64,000 bases of DNA from contig CM072522.1 of NCBI GenBank assembly GCA_036898135.1, positions 13,943,899-14,007,898 of the forward strand. Reading direction: 5' to 3'. The DNA comes from Oncomelania hupensis (taxonomy: Eukaryota > Mollusca > Gastropoda > Littorinimorpha > Pomatiopsidae). Below, in pieces: positions 11,124-29,998 of the stretch. The position numbers and the translations under genes were made by a program. The notes below the pieces were generated by a model that made no database searches, was not told where the DNA came from, and was given only the letters and a program-made list of their open reading frames with translations. Each line of letters begins with the position of its first letter. Position 1 is the stretch's first letter.

Positions 11124-12394
11124 CCAACTGGGGAAACGGAAAGGCAGCGGAACGGCAAGGGAGAAGTAAGCTCAATAATACCTTTCCCCTTCCTCTCCTT
11201 GTTACATTGATATGCTCGAAACTGACCTCTCGTGACCCACGCTTGCGAATAAGTACAAAGCCGTTCCGCCATCATAATCCTGACTTTAGATAATACTTTC
11301 ACTAATTGATTGTGATTAAAATCTTGATTCACTGAGTGCTGGATGACTCTGCAGGTCAGAACCCAGATGCCTTGTGGAAGATGGGGCCACGTGATGTTTG
11401 GGACACTCTTTGATCCACGAAGGTAGAGAAAGATTTCTTCCTGTCTTCCACTTCCAACGTTAGGGGCAGTTCATAACGATTCAAATGAACTCATTTTCTA
11501 TAACATATTAGAGAACTTTAGTTTGACCAGCAAACTTGGTTCGTAGTGATCCCTTTCGTTTCCGGTTATGCAATCGGGAAATCCTTGCGAACTTTTCATC
11601 GTGCCTGCGATTCTGAAGCGGCAGCACTTTTAGTTGCAGACGAAATTTTGTTCGTCCATAGCCAGGGGAGGTAAATGCCATCGTAACTCTCTAATTTGCG
11701 GAGGTTGTTGTCGTCGAAAACGCACGAGTCTTTAGATTTGGTTCATCGCGGGCTAAAACAGACACTTTTCCCAACGAAAGTTTAGTTGAAGTTTAGAATA
11801 GAGCATTGGTAATTTTTTTTCTTCTCATTTAAAAAAACACAAACAAACACAAATTAGAGAGCTTTCATAGCCCCAACTTGTGTTCATTGCCTACACTAGC
11901 CTACTAACTAGCCCGTTTAGGCTTACGAACGTAGTAGTATAGGGCTAATTGAAACCAAGGGCTGTTCGTGCACATTCAAAAGAATACACCAGAAAAGTGA
12001 TTTTACATCTTTACCATGCCCATAGGAGACACTTTAAACCTAGAAATAATGCGAAACTTGTTTTGAAAATCTCAATCAGAACCACAAACTCCGCCATTTA
12101 AAATCTATATATATAAATTGCTTAGCCGGAAGTCCTTCTTCGCCTCTACTATAAAGTTTGTCGCTGATCTGGGCAGGTGCTGGGCGCTGCTGATCGGCCT
12201 GCTGTGTGCTCAAAACCAGCGAAATCGTTATAGCCGACATTTCCTTACCGAACGTTTAACCGTTTCTGAGATAAATAAATAAACAAAATGTCCACAAACT
12301 GCAATAGCCTCATTCCGCGCGCTTCCATTAAAAATCAAATTGAGGTTTCAGCATGTTTTCCCATATAGACCAAACAATTGATGATCTTTTTAGG
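11124..12394. other. Intergenic stretch without supported gene
   Basis: No coding potential that I can support. It is mixed-composition sequence that could hold the 5' part or promoter of the gene beginning before 13.7 kb. I cannot identify a first exon or core promoter. Confidence 0.4.
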
Positions 12395-12470
12395 AAGCCT
12401 TGGTAGCTCACGTAGTAAAACATTCGCCTACTGTGCAGGGCGACCCAAGTTCAAATCTCACGTGGGCCAT
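12395..12470 (+). repeat. tRNA-like SINE head
   Basis: Contains an A-box-like TGGTAGCTCA and a B-box-like AGTTCAAATCTC at tRNA-like spacing, but the acceptor ends do not pair well. It is followed by a T run and long ATT repeats. This fits a tRNA-derived SINE or tRNA pseudogene rather than a working tRNA. Confidence 0.55.
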
Positions 12471-12532
12471 ATATTTTTTTTTTAAACTACAATATGGATA
12501 TTTTTCTTTTTAATTTAGGCTTTTTACCTTTA

Positions 12533-12536
<4 letters not shown>

Positions 12537-12599
<63 letters not shown>

Positions 12600-12609
12600 A
12601 ATAATAAAC

Positions 12610-12690
<81 letters not shown>

Positions 12691-12759
12691 CTTATATCAC
12701 ATTTTATTTTAAAACCTTGGTGTTTTTTATAATTTCTATTTGTATTATTCTATATTCAA

Positions 12760-12811
<52 letters not shown>
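12537..12811. repeat. ATT/AAT trinucleotide microsatellites
   Basis: Runs of TTA at 12537-12596 and 12645-12690, an AAT run between them on the same strand, and another ATT run at 12760-12811. The opposing runs can form a hairpin. Confidence 0.9.
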
Positions 12812-12815
<4 letters not shown>

Positions 12816-12819
12816 AGGA

Positions 12820-13160
12820 TCGGGATGGGGTGGTACGTGTAGGTAAAAGGGGGCTACGGGTAGGTTTAAAGGGGCGTGGGTAGGCATAACGGGGATACGG
12901 GTATATATAAGGGGGTATGGTGATGGTCGATTCCTTTCATCCATACCTGCGAAACGATCAACCGGGAAGTATCAAGGAGGGTACAGGTAGGTTACAAGGG
13001 GGGTACGGAAGGTATCAAGGGGGTATGGGGAGGTATCAAGTGGGTTTGGGGTGGTATCATCAAGGGGGTATGGTGAGGCATCATGGGGGGACAGGGAGAT
13101 ATCAGGGGAGGGGGGTATGGTGAGGTATCAAGGGGGATATGGGGAGGTATCATCGTCCAA
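12820..13160. repeat. G-rich ~20-bp minisatellite (GGTATCAAGGGGGTATGGGGA)
   Basis: Irregular tandem units built from GGTATCAAGGGGGTATGGGG with variants (GGGTACGG, GGTATCATCAAGG). Open frames across it are a repeat by-product. Confidence 0.8.
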
Positions 13161-13700
13161 ATGAAACTCGCAGACAACAGTTGTCTCTCTGTCTACATTT
13201 TAAACAGCAACCTGTGTACCCTGGCTTGCCAGGGTACAAAAACCACTAGTCTGAAATCAAACGCAGCCCAAGAACAGCACCCTTTTTTCGGAGCAAAGTA
13301 CACTTATTTTAATGAATCAACAACAACAACAAATGGTGAGAGAATACAGTCAAACCATTTATTCAAGCTTACGTTTATGCAACTGACCCGATGTATGCAA
13401 AAAATACCAGAATCACGATTCATCAAAATGATGAAAATTCCGCATTTTCACTCAGCGAAGTTTTCTGCGTTAGGCAAATGAGGAGGTCGTGACCTACCGG
13501 AAGCGCAAAAGTTATGATGTAGGCTGGGGGGTTTCCCACGAAAAAGAACTACCAACCAAGTTTCTGTGCTTCCTAACGCTCTCTATTATGGAACCATAAT
13601 ATTTTTTGAAGCTCTATTCTAAACTCTTTTATTCAAACCAACAGTTAACGATGCATGATAAAAGCAAATGTAATCATTGCGTGTTGCAGAACATTTCCAG

Positions 13701-22731
<9,031 letters not shown>

Positions 22732-23033
22732 AACAGTTTAGCGCAAGGTGGGCCTAATACTAGTTCACCGCACAGCGAAGACGAGGATTAGCTTTTGTGT
22801 GGGACTGCTTCCAGTCAGCCGCACAAAGAAGACAAGCATAATATAGCAAGTTAAATGTTGTTTTGATTCTCGGTATACTTGTACACTCTTAGCAAGGAGA
22901 GAACGGCGCTATATAAGTGACCACACAATCAATCACTACTGAAAACTCCACCAATGCAGGACATTGTGGGGAAACTACTATGACATTTCAGAAATATTGG
23001 TTGTTACAAAATCATAGAATTACAGGAAGAGGA

Positions 23034-23136
23034 AATAAACAGCGTAAAATGAAGGAGCACTCTGCCATGACAAAAAGAATATGGCTACCCAGAACAGATG
23101 AAAAAAGGGAAACAATAGACGTATAAAAAAAATAAA
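23034..23136 (+). promoter_or_regulatory. Candidate poly(A) signals of the 13.7-22.7 kb gene
   Basis: AATAAA at 23034-23039 and again at 23131-23136, 300-400 bp after the stop codon. The region is AT-rich, so these may be chance matches. Confidence 0.3.
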
Positions 23137-23847
23137 CCTAATTATTTAATCTTTTAATCTGAAAATAGCAAACGAAATGAACAAACAAATGGGATACAAT
23201 GTTAAAATGAAAGACATTGAGCAATTTAATTCAGTATTAAAACATATTTATACATTAAATCAGTAATTACTCAATTAATATTCATTATTATAATTAGGCC
23301 TATATTGGGTAATTCTCCTTCATTGACGGAAGTGAAGATGCTCGTGTTCATGTCATGCATTTCAGACTAGGTTTTACTTTTGCTGTACATCATAGCGGGA
23401 AGACAATTTCTCACTCATATCAGTCACATCGTCGACAAATATTCCAGTTAGATCTTGGAACCCATGTCCTCTCGCCTCCCGCCTGACCAACCCCGATCTC
23501 CACTCTCCAAGTCACTGCGCTATTTCTATGTTGAACGACCAAACGAATTTATCGTCAAAATCCACCGACGAAAACAATGCTCACCTTCTGATGGTTTTTT
23601 TCGCTGCCTTCATGTGTCGTCTGAAAAATGCATAGCGGATTTTTTTTAATACTTTTTTAAAAATGATTCGCGTTTTGGTAAATGTGATAGCATGATTACT
23701 GTGATATAAAAAAGGAAAAACTATGCTGGCATTTATTTTTCGGTTTCTTCCAAAAACCGCCTTTTGTTGGATAGCCGTTTTTGTTTTTTTTAAATTGAAG
23801 AGTAACCGTTTTTGTTTTCTAAATTGAAGAGTAACCGTCTTTTGTGA

Positions 23848-25215
23848 CTCGCATGCTGAGCAATGTGAGTCTATGTACTCACCACTAAAAAAAAAAAAAA
23901 ATCCAGATTTTTTTGCAAATCTGTCCGAGATGAAGCCTAAATAGTCCAACAATGACATTTTATAAAGTGTCCGTCCGCCGTCTGTGGGTCCGCTTTCGGC
24001 CTTCCGTCGTCCGTCGTCTGTGCAAAACTAGTTATATCTCAGAACCTATTTCAACTATCACAACTAAACTTGGTAAGATGGTGTATACCCATGAGACCTC
24101 ATAAATGATTAGTGAATGAATGACTTCACGTCAAGGTCACAGGGTCATCAAATGTTAATTTTTAAAAATGACAATTTTTCACATTTCAATGTATTTTCTA
24201 GGTTATTAATATTGAACTTATGATTCTTTGTTGCATGATAGATATCAATGAGACACACATATTTGCAAATTTGGTCAACCTCACTCCACGCTCAAGGTCA
24301 CTGGACCTGTCCAAAGTCGCATTGTATAGGTACTTTGAAGTAGCCTTGACCCTAAACTATGAGAGATATAAAGTCCAAACTTGTATTTAAAAATGATAGA
24401 TTGATCTTTCATATATGTTCCGTTTTTGCGTTGATCTTGAACGTCAAGGTCATTTTAGGCTTTGCAAAAACGTTAATGTCACAGGGTCCAGAAATGTTCG
24501 TCAAAAAATGACAATTTTTCAAAAATATTCACTTTTTTTTTTCTAGGTTATTATATTGAACTTATGATTCTTTGACGCATGATAGATATTAATAAGACTC
24601 GCATATTATACAAATTTGGTCAACCTCACTCCAGACCACGGGAGCTGTTTAAAGTCGATTAGTATATGTACTTTGAAGTGACCTTGACCCTAAACTATGA
24701 GAAATATTGAGTCCAAACTTGTTGTATTTAGAGATGATCGATTGAATTTTGATATATTTTCCGTTTTTGCGTTGATCTTGAAGGTCAAGGTTAATTTAGG
24801 CCTTGCAAAAACATACAAAAAATAGGTCATCATACAGTGGAATGGCTTTAAATTTAACCCATAGTGTGCAACAACACTTGGTTGTTTGATCATACATGCA
24901 TGAGAGGTCACGTGAAGGTCAAGGTCCTCCCAAAGTCAAGGTCACTGAAGGTCAAGGTTATCCCATGGTCACCTATTTTTCGGCGTAATACAACTTTTGC
25001 TGTACTTTATTTGTAGTACATGAGTGTATTTGGAGCCAGAAGCCACGGTCATATCAAGGTCAAGACCATAATAAAGATCAAAGTCGGTATTACTTTGCAT
25101 TTTAATGTTACCGTTTCATTTTGTGTTTTTTTCTGGGCACCCATTTTCATGGTAAATATTGCGAATTCCATAAGGAGCATGTGAGTCATCTGGGTTTGCC
25201 CTTCCAGTTTTAAAT
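23848..25215 (+). repeat. AAGGTCA-rich dispersed repeat, longest copy
   Basis: Begins GTGACTCGCATGCTGAGCAA and ends near GAGCATGTGAGTCATCTGGG. Shared blocks include AATGTGAGTCTATGTACTCA, ACTTGGTAAGATGGTGTA, TATGATTCTTTG, and repeated TCAAGGTCA. An internal duplication is present: the TTCTAGGTTATT...GTCAACCTCACTCC block occurs twice. No reading frame is conserved among copies, so it looks non-coding. Confidence 0.85.
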
Positions 25216-25560
25216 CTCGGTTCGGGATCTGAGAACCTAGATCCTTGAACCTTTCTTTGTCCAAAGGGTTCAGGGATCAAGATTCAGGAATCTAGGTTCG
25301 GGAACTTAGGTCCTTGAACGTTTTTTTCTGAATCTAGGTTCGGGATCTAAGAACCCAGATCCTTGAAACTTTTTTTTTTTTTTTTTTTTGGGGGGGGGGG
25401 GGGGGAAGGGGGTGGGGAGTCGTCCAAAAGGTTAAGGAATCAAGGTTCAGGAATCTAAGTTCGGGATCTGAGAACCTGGGTCCCTTAACCATTTTTAAAA
25501 AATGTAAGTTCGGGGTCTGAGAACCTCGAGAAAAAGGCTCATGAACCACCACGAACTTCC
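25216..25560. repeat. ~70-bp tandem repeat (AGGTTCGGGATCTGAGAACC units)
   Basis: Four or five diverged units containing TCTAGGTTCGGGATCTGAG, AACCTAGATCCTTGAAC and a T/A-rich spacer. A T23 and a G17 homopolymer run (25370-25410) interrupt one unit. Confidence 0.75.
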
Positions 25561-25599
25561 AATTAAGACAGGACTTCACCCCGCCCCGCGGTCGCAATG

Positions 25600-26028
25600 G
25601 ACAGTAATAGGTAATTATTTGTGACGTATTTTAATCGTTCTGATGTAGGTTTTAACATTCAGTGTTAAAGAAGGATTCCACCTTGTGCTAGTTCATGTGT
25701 TCGTTGTTGTTGGTATTATTATTGTTGCAATTTATGCTGGTATTCTTTAGAAGTAGCAATTGATTTGTTATTTTGAGCTTTGGAATATTTTTTGGTCACT
25801 GTACCTTTTTGGTGTAAATAATAATTGGTCAGCATAGCAGGCCTCTTATACCTCAAATTCAGCTCATTATTGACATTGCTTAGTTAAAGTCTAGAGGCAG
25901 GTTTTAAATACAATTTCCATCTTTGAAAAGGTTAGCGTTTCACAGGATAGTCGTGTAGAAAAGGAAGTATAATAATTCAGTGATCCGAATGAAGGTTTCC
26001 AGTCCAAATTTACAGTAGGCCTATTACA
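25600..26028. other. AT-rich intergenic stretch without recognised gene
   Basis: Nothing coding or repeated that I can support, apart from GTGTAGAAAAGGA near 25950, which recurs inverted near 27050 on the other side of the palindromic element. Confidence 0.4.
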
Positions 26029-26094
26029 CTCAAAAGTATAAGGCTATTGTGTTAATGTCAACTTTGACTGCAAATCTTCATTTGGGAACACTTG
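26029..26094. repeat. Left direct repeat flanking the 26.1-kb element
   Basis: Segment with AGTATAAGGC then GTCAACTTTGACTGCAAATC and CATTTGGGAAC. It recurs at 26960-27021. Confidence 0.75.
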
Positions 26095-26143
26095 AGTTGT
26101 TAGTTCATAGTGGAAACAATAGCTCAGTGTTCAATGTGTTGAC

Positions 26144-26958
26144 TATGACGGCCTACTAGCGCCAAAACCTGATAATTACAAATATCATGAGATCATTGCA
26201 AATATCATGAGATAATTACAAATATCATGGAATAATTACATTTATCAAGGGGTAATTACAATTATCATTAAAAAAAATTATTAATATCTTCGCGTGATCA
26301 TGTTTAATTTTCAGTTTGGGCTCTAACAATCCGCCTGGAAATGCGTCAAAACCGAAAACTGTAATTATCACATAATAATTACAGTTTTCACTTCATGGTT
26401 ATAATTTTTACGTGATCATGCTTAATTCTGACTAAGGCGGCTTACTAGCGCCTAAACGTGCATTTACAAGTATCAGTGATAAATAATAGTAATTAACACG
26501 AGTGCTGTGTAATTCACATTATGACGGCATACTAGCGTCAAAACCTGATAATTACAAATATCATGTGATAATTACAAATATCAACGACATATTTACAATT
26601 AACACGTAAAAAATGTAATTATCTAATGAAAATTACAATTTTCGGTTTTGACCCATTTCCAGGGAGATTGTTAAAGCCAAAACTGAAAATTAAACATGAT
26701 CACGCGAAAATATCTGTAACTGTTCAATGATAATTGTAATTATCCCTTGATAATTGTAATTTTTCTATGATATTTGTAATTATCTCATGATATTTGTAAT
26801 TATCAGGCTTTGGCGCTAGGAAGGCGTGGCAAATACTGATAATTATTCATTAAAAGCGTGAATTACCGGTATCTCTGTAAATTACACAGAAGGCGTGTTA
26901 ATTTCAATTATCTCCTGATAATGGTAACTCTCGGTTTTGGCGCTAATAGGCCGTCATA
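26144..26958. mobile_element. AT-rich transposon with ~26-bp TIR and internal TIR copies
   Basis: Ends are TATGACGGCCTACTAGCG and its near-perfect inverse (25 of 26 bases match across the TIR), each starting with TA, which fits a TA target. The same module recurs inside in both orientations (near 26430, 26521 and 26790), separated by ATAATTACAAATATCATG repeats. No reading frame. Probably a Tc1/mariner-like MITE that has amplified its ends; the class is inference. Confidence 0.75.
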
Positions 26959-26959
26959 A

Positions 26960-27021
26960 CTCACAGTATAAGGCAGTTTGTTACTGTCAACTTTGACTGC
27001 AAATCTTCATTTGGGAACATC
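26960..27021. repeat. Right direct repeat flanking the 26.1-kb element
   Basis: Partner of 26029-26094. Confidence 0.75.
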
Positions 27022-27495
27022 AACACTGAGTTAATGTATTAGTTCCTTTTCTACACGATTTCCATCCCACGAAACCAACAAGGAAAAACATTTATTGTGC
27101 TTCGATGCAATTTTACTGCCAAAAATAGTGTCGTTGAAATCACTTTGGTTCTATATAACAAACGCCATTTCCATGATGCCTTTGTCGTCGAAAATACTTC
27201 AGCTGTATGATATTACTAGTATGGTGTATTTTGCTCCGTTTTGATCCATGCAGTTATGTCCATGCCTGTCTATATATATATATATATATGTACGTGCTTG
27301 CCCAATAAACCAAAGGGCAAACCCTTGATTCTGTTTGACCTTACCCTAAAGGTCAAGGTTATTTCAAGGGTACAAGCTTGCATGTATTATTGACTTGTCC
27401 AAACTGTCTATGTCATTTCAATGGCAAAAGGTTGAAAGGTATGAGTTTGTTTTACTTTGTCCTTCAAGGTCATGCCAAGGCCAAGCTTGATTTTT

Positions 27496-28490
27496 GACTC
27501 GCATGCCTAGCAATGTGAGTCTATGTACTTTCCCACCCACCCCAAAAAAATTTCAGATTTTGCAAATCTGTGCGAGATGAAGCCTAAATAGTCCAAAAAT
27601 GACATTAAAAAACAAAATGTCCGTCCGTCCCTCTGTCTGTTCGCCGTCTGTCTGTGCAAAACTTGCAAGTGGATTAATATATAAGAACCTATTTCAACTA
27701 TCACAATCAAACTTGGTAAGATGGTGAATGCCCATGAGACCTCATAAATGATCAGTGAATTAATGACTTCACTTCAAGGTCAAGGTCACAAGATCAACAA
27801 ATGTTAGTCATAAAACTAAAAAAAAAAATTTACAAAATTTCATTTTTTTCGAGGTTATTAATATTGAAGTTATGATTCTTTGAAGCATGATAGATATCAA
27901 TGAGACACATACCATACAAATGTGGTCAACATCACTCCAAGGCCAAGGTCACTGGAGGCGTCCACAGTCAGTTAGTATAGGTACTTTGAAGTGACCTTGA
28001 GCCTAAACTATGAGGGATATAAAGTCCAAACTTGTATTTAGAGGGGATAGATTGATCTTTCATATATGTTCCGTTTTTGCGATGATCTTGAAGTCCAAGG
28101 CCATTTTAGGCCTTGCATAAACATACAAAAAAATACGTAATCGTACAGTAGAATGGCTGTTTAAGTAACCCATAGTATGCAACAGCATTGAGTTATTTGA
28201 TCAGACAGGCATGAGAAATCACGTGAGGGTCAAGGCCATCCCAAGGTCAAGATCACTGAAGGTCAAGGTCATCCCAAAGGTCACCGTTTTGTTGGTATAA
28301 TACAACGCTTGCTGTAGTTTATTTGATAGTAGCTGGAGGTCAAGGTCAAGAGCATTGAAAAATCAAAGTCGGTATTATTTTGCATTTTAATGCCACTGTT
28401 TCGTTGTTTTTTTCTTGGCACTCATTTTCGTGTTCAATATTGCGAGTTCCATTAGAAGCCTGTGAGTCATATGGGCTTTGCCGTTCTAGT
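27496..28490 (+). repeat. AAGGTCA-rich dispersed repeat, second copy
   Basis: Begins TGACTCGCATGCCTAGCAAT and ends near GTGAGTCATATGGGCTTTGC. It is collinear with the 23.8-kb copy but lacks that copy's internal duplication. Confidence 0.85.
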
Positions 28491-28614
28491 TGTAGTAATT
28501 CCTCGTCCTCCCCTATCTCCCACCTCACACAAACACTCAGACATACACACAGAAATAAAATAAAATAAAATAATCAAATTTGGAACAAAGGGCAATAAAA
28601 CCTTGATGCTGCTT

Positions 28615-29090
28615 GACTTAACCAGTGTAACAAGGTCAAGATTATTTCAAAGCTTGCATTTATTATTGACTTGTCCAAGCTGTCAATGTCGTTTCAATGG
28701 CGAAAATTTTAAATGTATTGTTTTGATTTACTTTGTCCATCAAGATCAATGTCAAGCCAATGCCAAGCTTGATTACTGTGGTAATTTTAGTGGAAACTCG
28801 CCTTGCCAGTGAAACAAGGTCAAGGTTATTTCAAGGGCGAAAGCTTTGTGTTTATTATTGCCTTGTGCTAGCTGTCAATGTCGTTTCAATGGCAAGAAGT
28901 TAATGTATTGTTTTGATTTACTTTGTCCCTCAAGGTCAATGTCAAGCCAAGGCCAAGCTTAATTATTTTGGTAATTTTAGTGGAAACTCACCTTGCCAGT
29001 GAAACAAGGTCAAGGTTATTTCAATGGCAAAAGCTCTGCATTAATTTTATTGCCTTGTCCAAACTGTCACTGTCGTTTCAAAGGTCAAAG
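28615..29090 (+). repeat. 184-190-bp tandem repeat
   Basis: Three units. The block ACAAGGTCAAG(G/A)TTATTTCAA falls at 28630, 28814 and 29004, followed in each by TGTCAATGTCGTTTCAATGG and GTTTTGATTTACTTTGTCC. A related single unit sits at about 27330-27490, before the second AAGGTCA-rich repeat, so this array may be its tandem tail. Confidence 0.8.
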
Positions 29091-29507
29091 ATAAATACAA
29101 CCTGTGCATAATCCTGTTGGCGTAGAGAAGCTACAAAGAATTAGCATGTATGGAGTCAAAGGCAGTGCGAAAATTATTTGGCACAGTATTCTCGCTGTAC
29201 AATGTTTTGGCCTGGTGAATGTATTAGTCCATCTGCTTGTGCTTTTTAAGAACATGTGATTGTTAGACTGACACTACTAACATCATTCTGTACACGAAAA
29301 ATACAAATTAAATTACAATAAATAAATTAAAGTTTTCTATTAAAAAATTTAAAAAAAAAAACATTTTTTAAAAATCTAAAACTCGTTTTGTTTGTTGTTA
29401 TTGGTTTTTAAATATCATGTATGTTATGCACAGAAAATGCTCGCACACTTATTATATACTGGAAAAACGACACAGAGCCAAAATTCAAAGGTGATAAAGC
29501 ACACCAT

Positions 29508-29689
29508 ATTAAAACCACAGGCGCTTGTATCTGGACACGCGAGCGCCTATGCCTGTGACGCGTCTCCCTTTGGTTATCTATTATCTATTTTCTATTATAG
29601 ATAACCAAAGGGAGACTGTGACAACCAAAGGGAGACGCGTCACAGGCATAGGCACTCGCGTGTCCAGATAAAGGTCCTGTGATTAAAAC
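29508..29689. mobile_element. 166-bp hairpin MITE with 8-bp target duplication
   Basis: The element at 29516-29681 is an almost complete inverted repeat: CGCGAGCGCCTATGCCTGTG and CTCCCTTTGGTTATCTAT are mirrored in the second half. Its ends are CACAGG and CCTGTG. It is flanked by ATTAAAAC on both sides (29508-29515 and 29682-29689). An 8-bp target duplication fits hAT or related superfamilies. Confidence 0.9.
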
Positions 29690-29765
29690 GTTCTCTATAC
29701 AAGCATTTCACAAAAAGCTTCTTCAGATTTCTTTTTTTTTTTTAGATGTCTAATCCCATCGTAGT

Positions 29766-29985
29766 ACCACTATAGCTCAGTGGTAGAGGGTTCGCCAGGC
29801 ACACCAATGACCCAGGCTGGAATCATTTGGTGGGCGTGATAAATGTGGCCATTTTTCACTGTCCATATCGGCAGTATGATATAAGCTCTGGTGGTTCAGT
29901 ATTGATGTATACCCCTTACCTCTTCTTTCGTGTGAGGGTTACCCCTGTCTGCAAGATTGCCAACAGTGAGTGTAGATGTTAAATT
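29766..29985 (+). mobile_element. tRNA-derived SINE, sense copy
   Basis: The head has an A-box (TATAGCTCAGTGGTAGAG) and a decayed B-box, then a body shared with the antisense copy at 45.8 kb (GGCCATTTTTCACTGTCCAT, GCAAGATTGCCA). It ends just before the twin-primed LINE. Confidence 0.75.
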
Positions 29986-29998
29986 TCCAATGTTCCTT

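Noticed and set aside
12395..12470. Functional tRNA gene
   Set aside because: A- and B-box-like words are present, but the acceptor stem does not pair and the D arm is irregular; listed instead as a SINE-like repeat.
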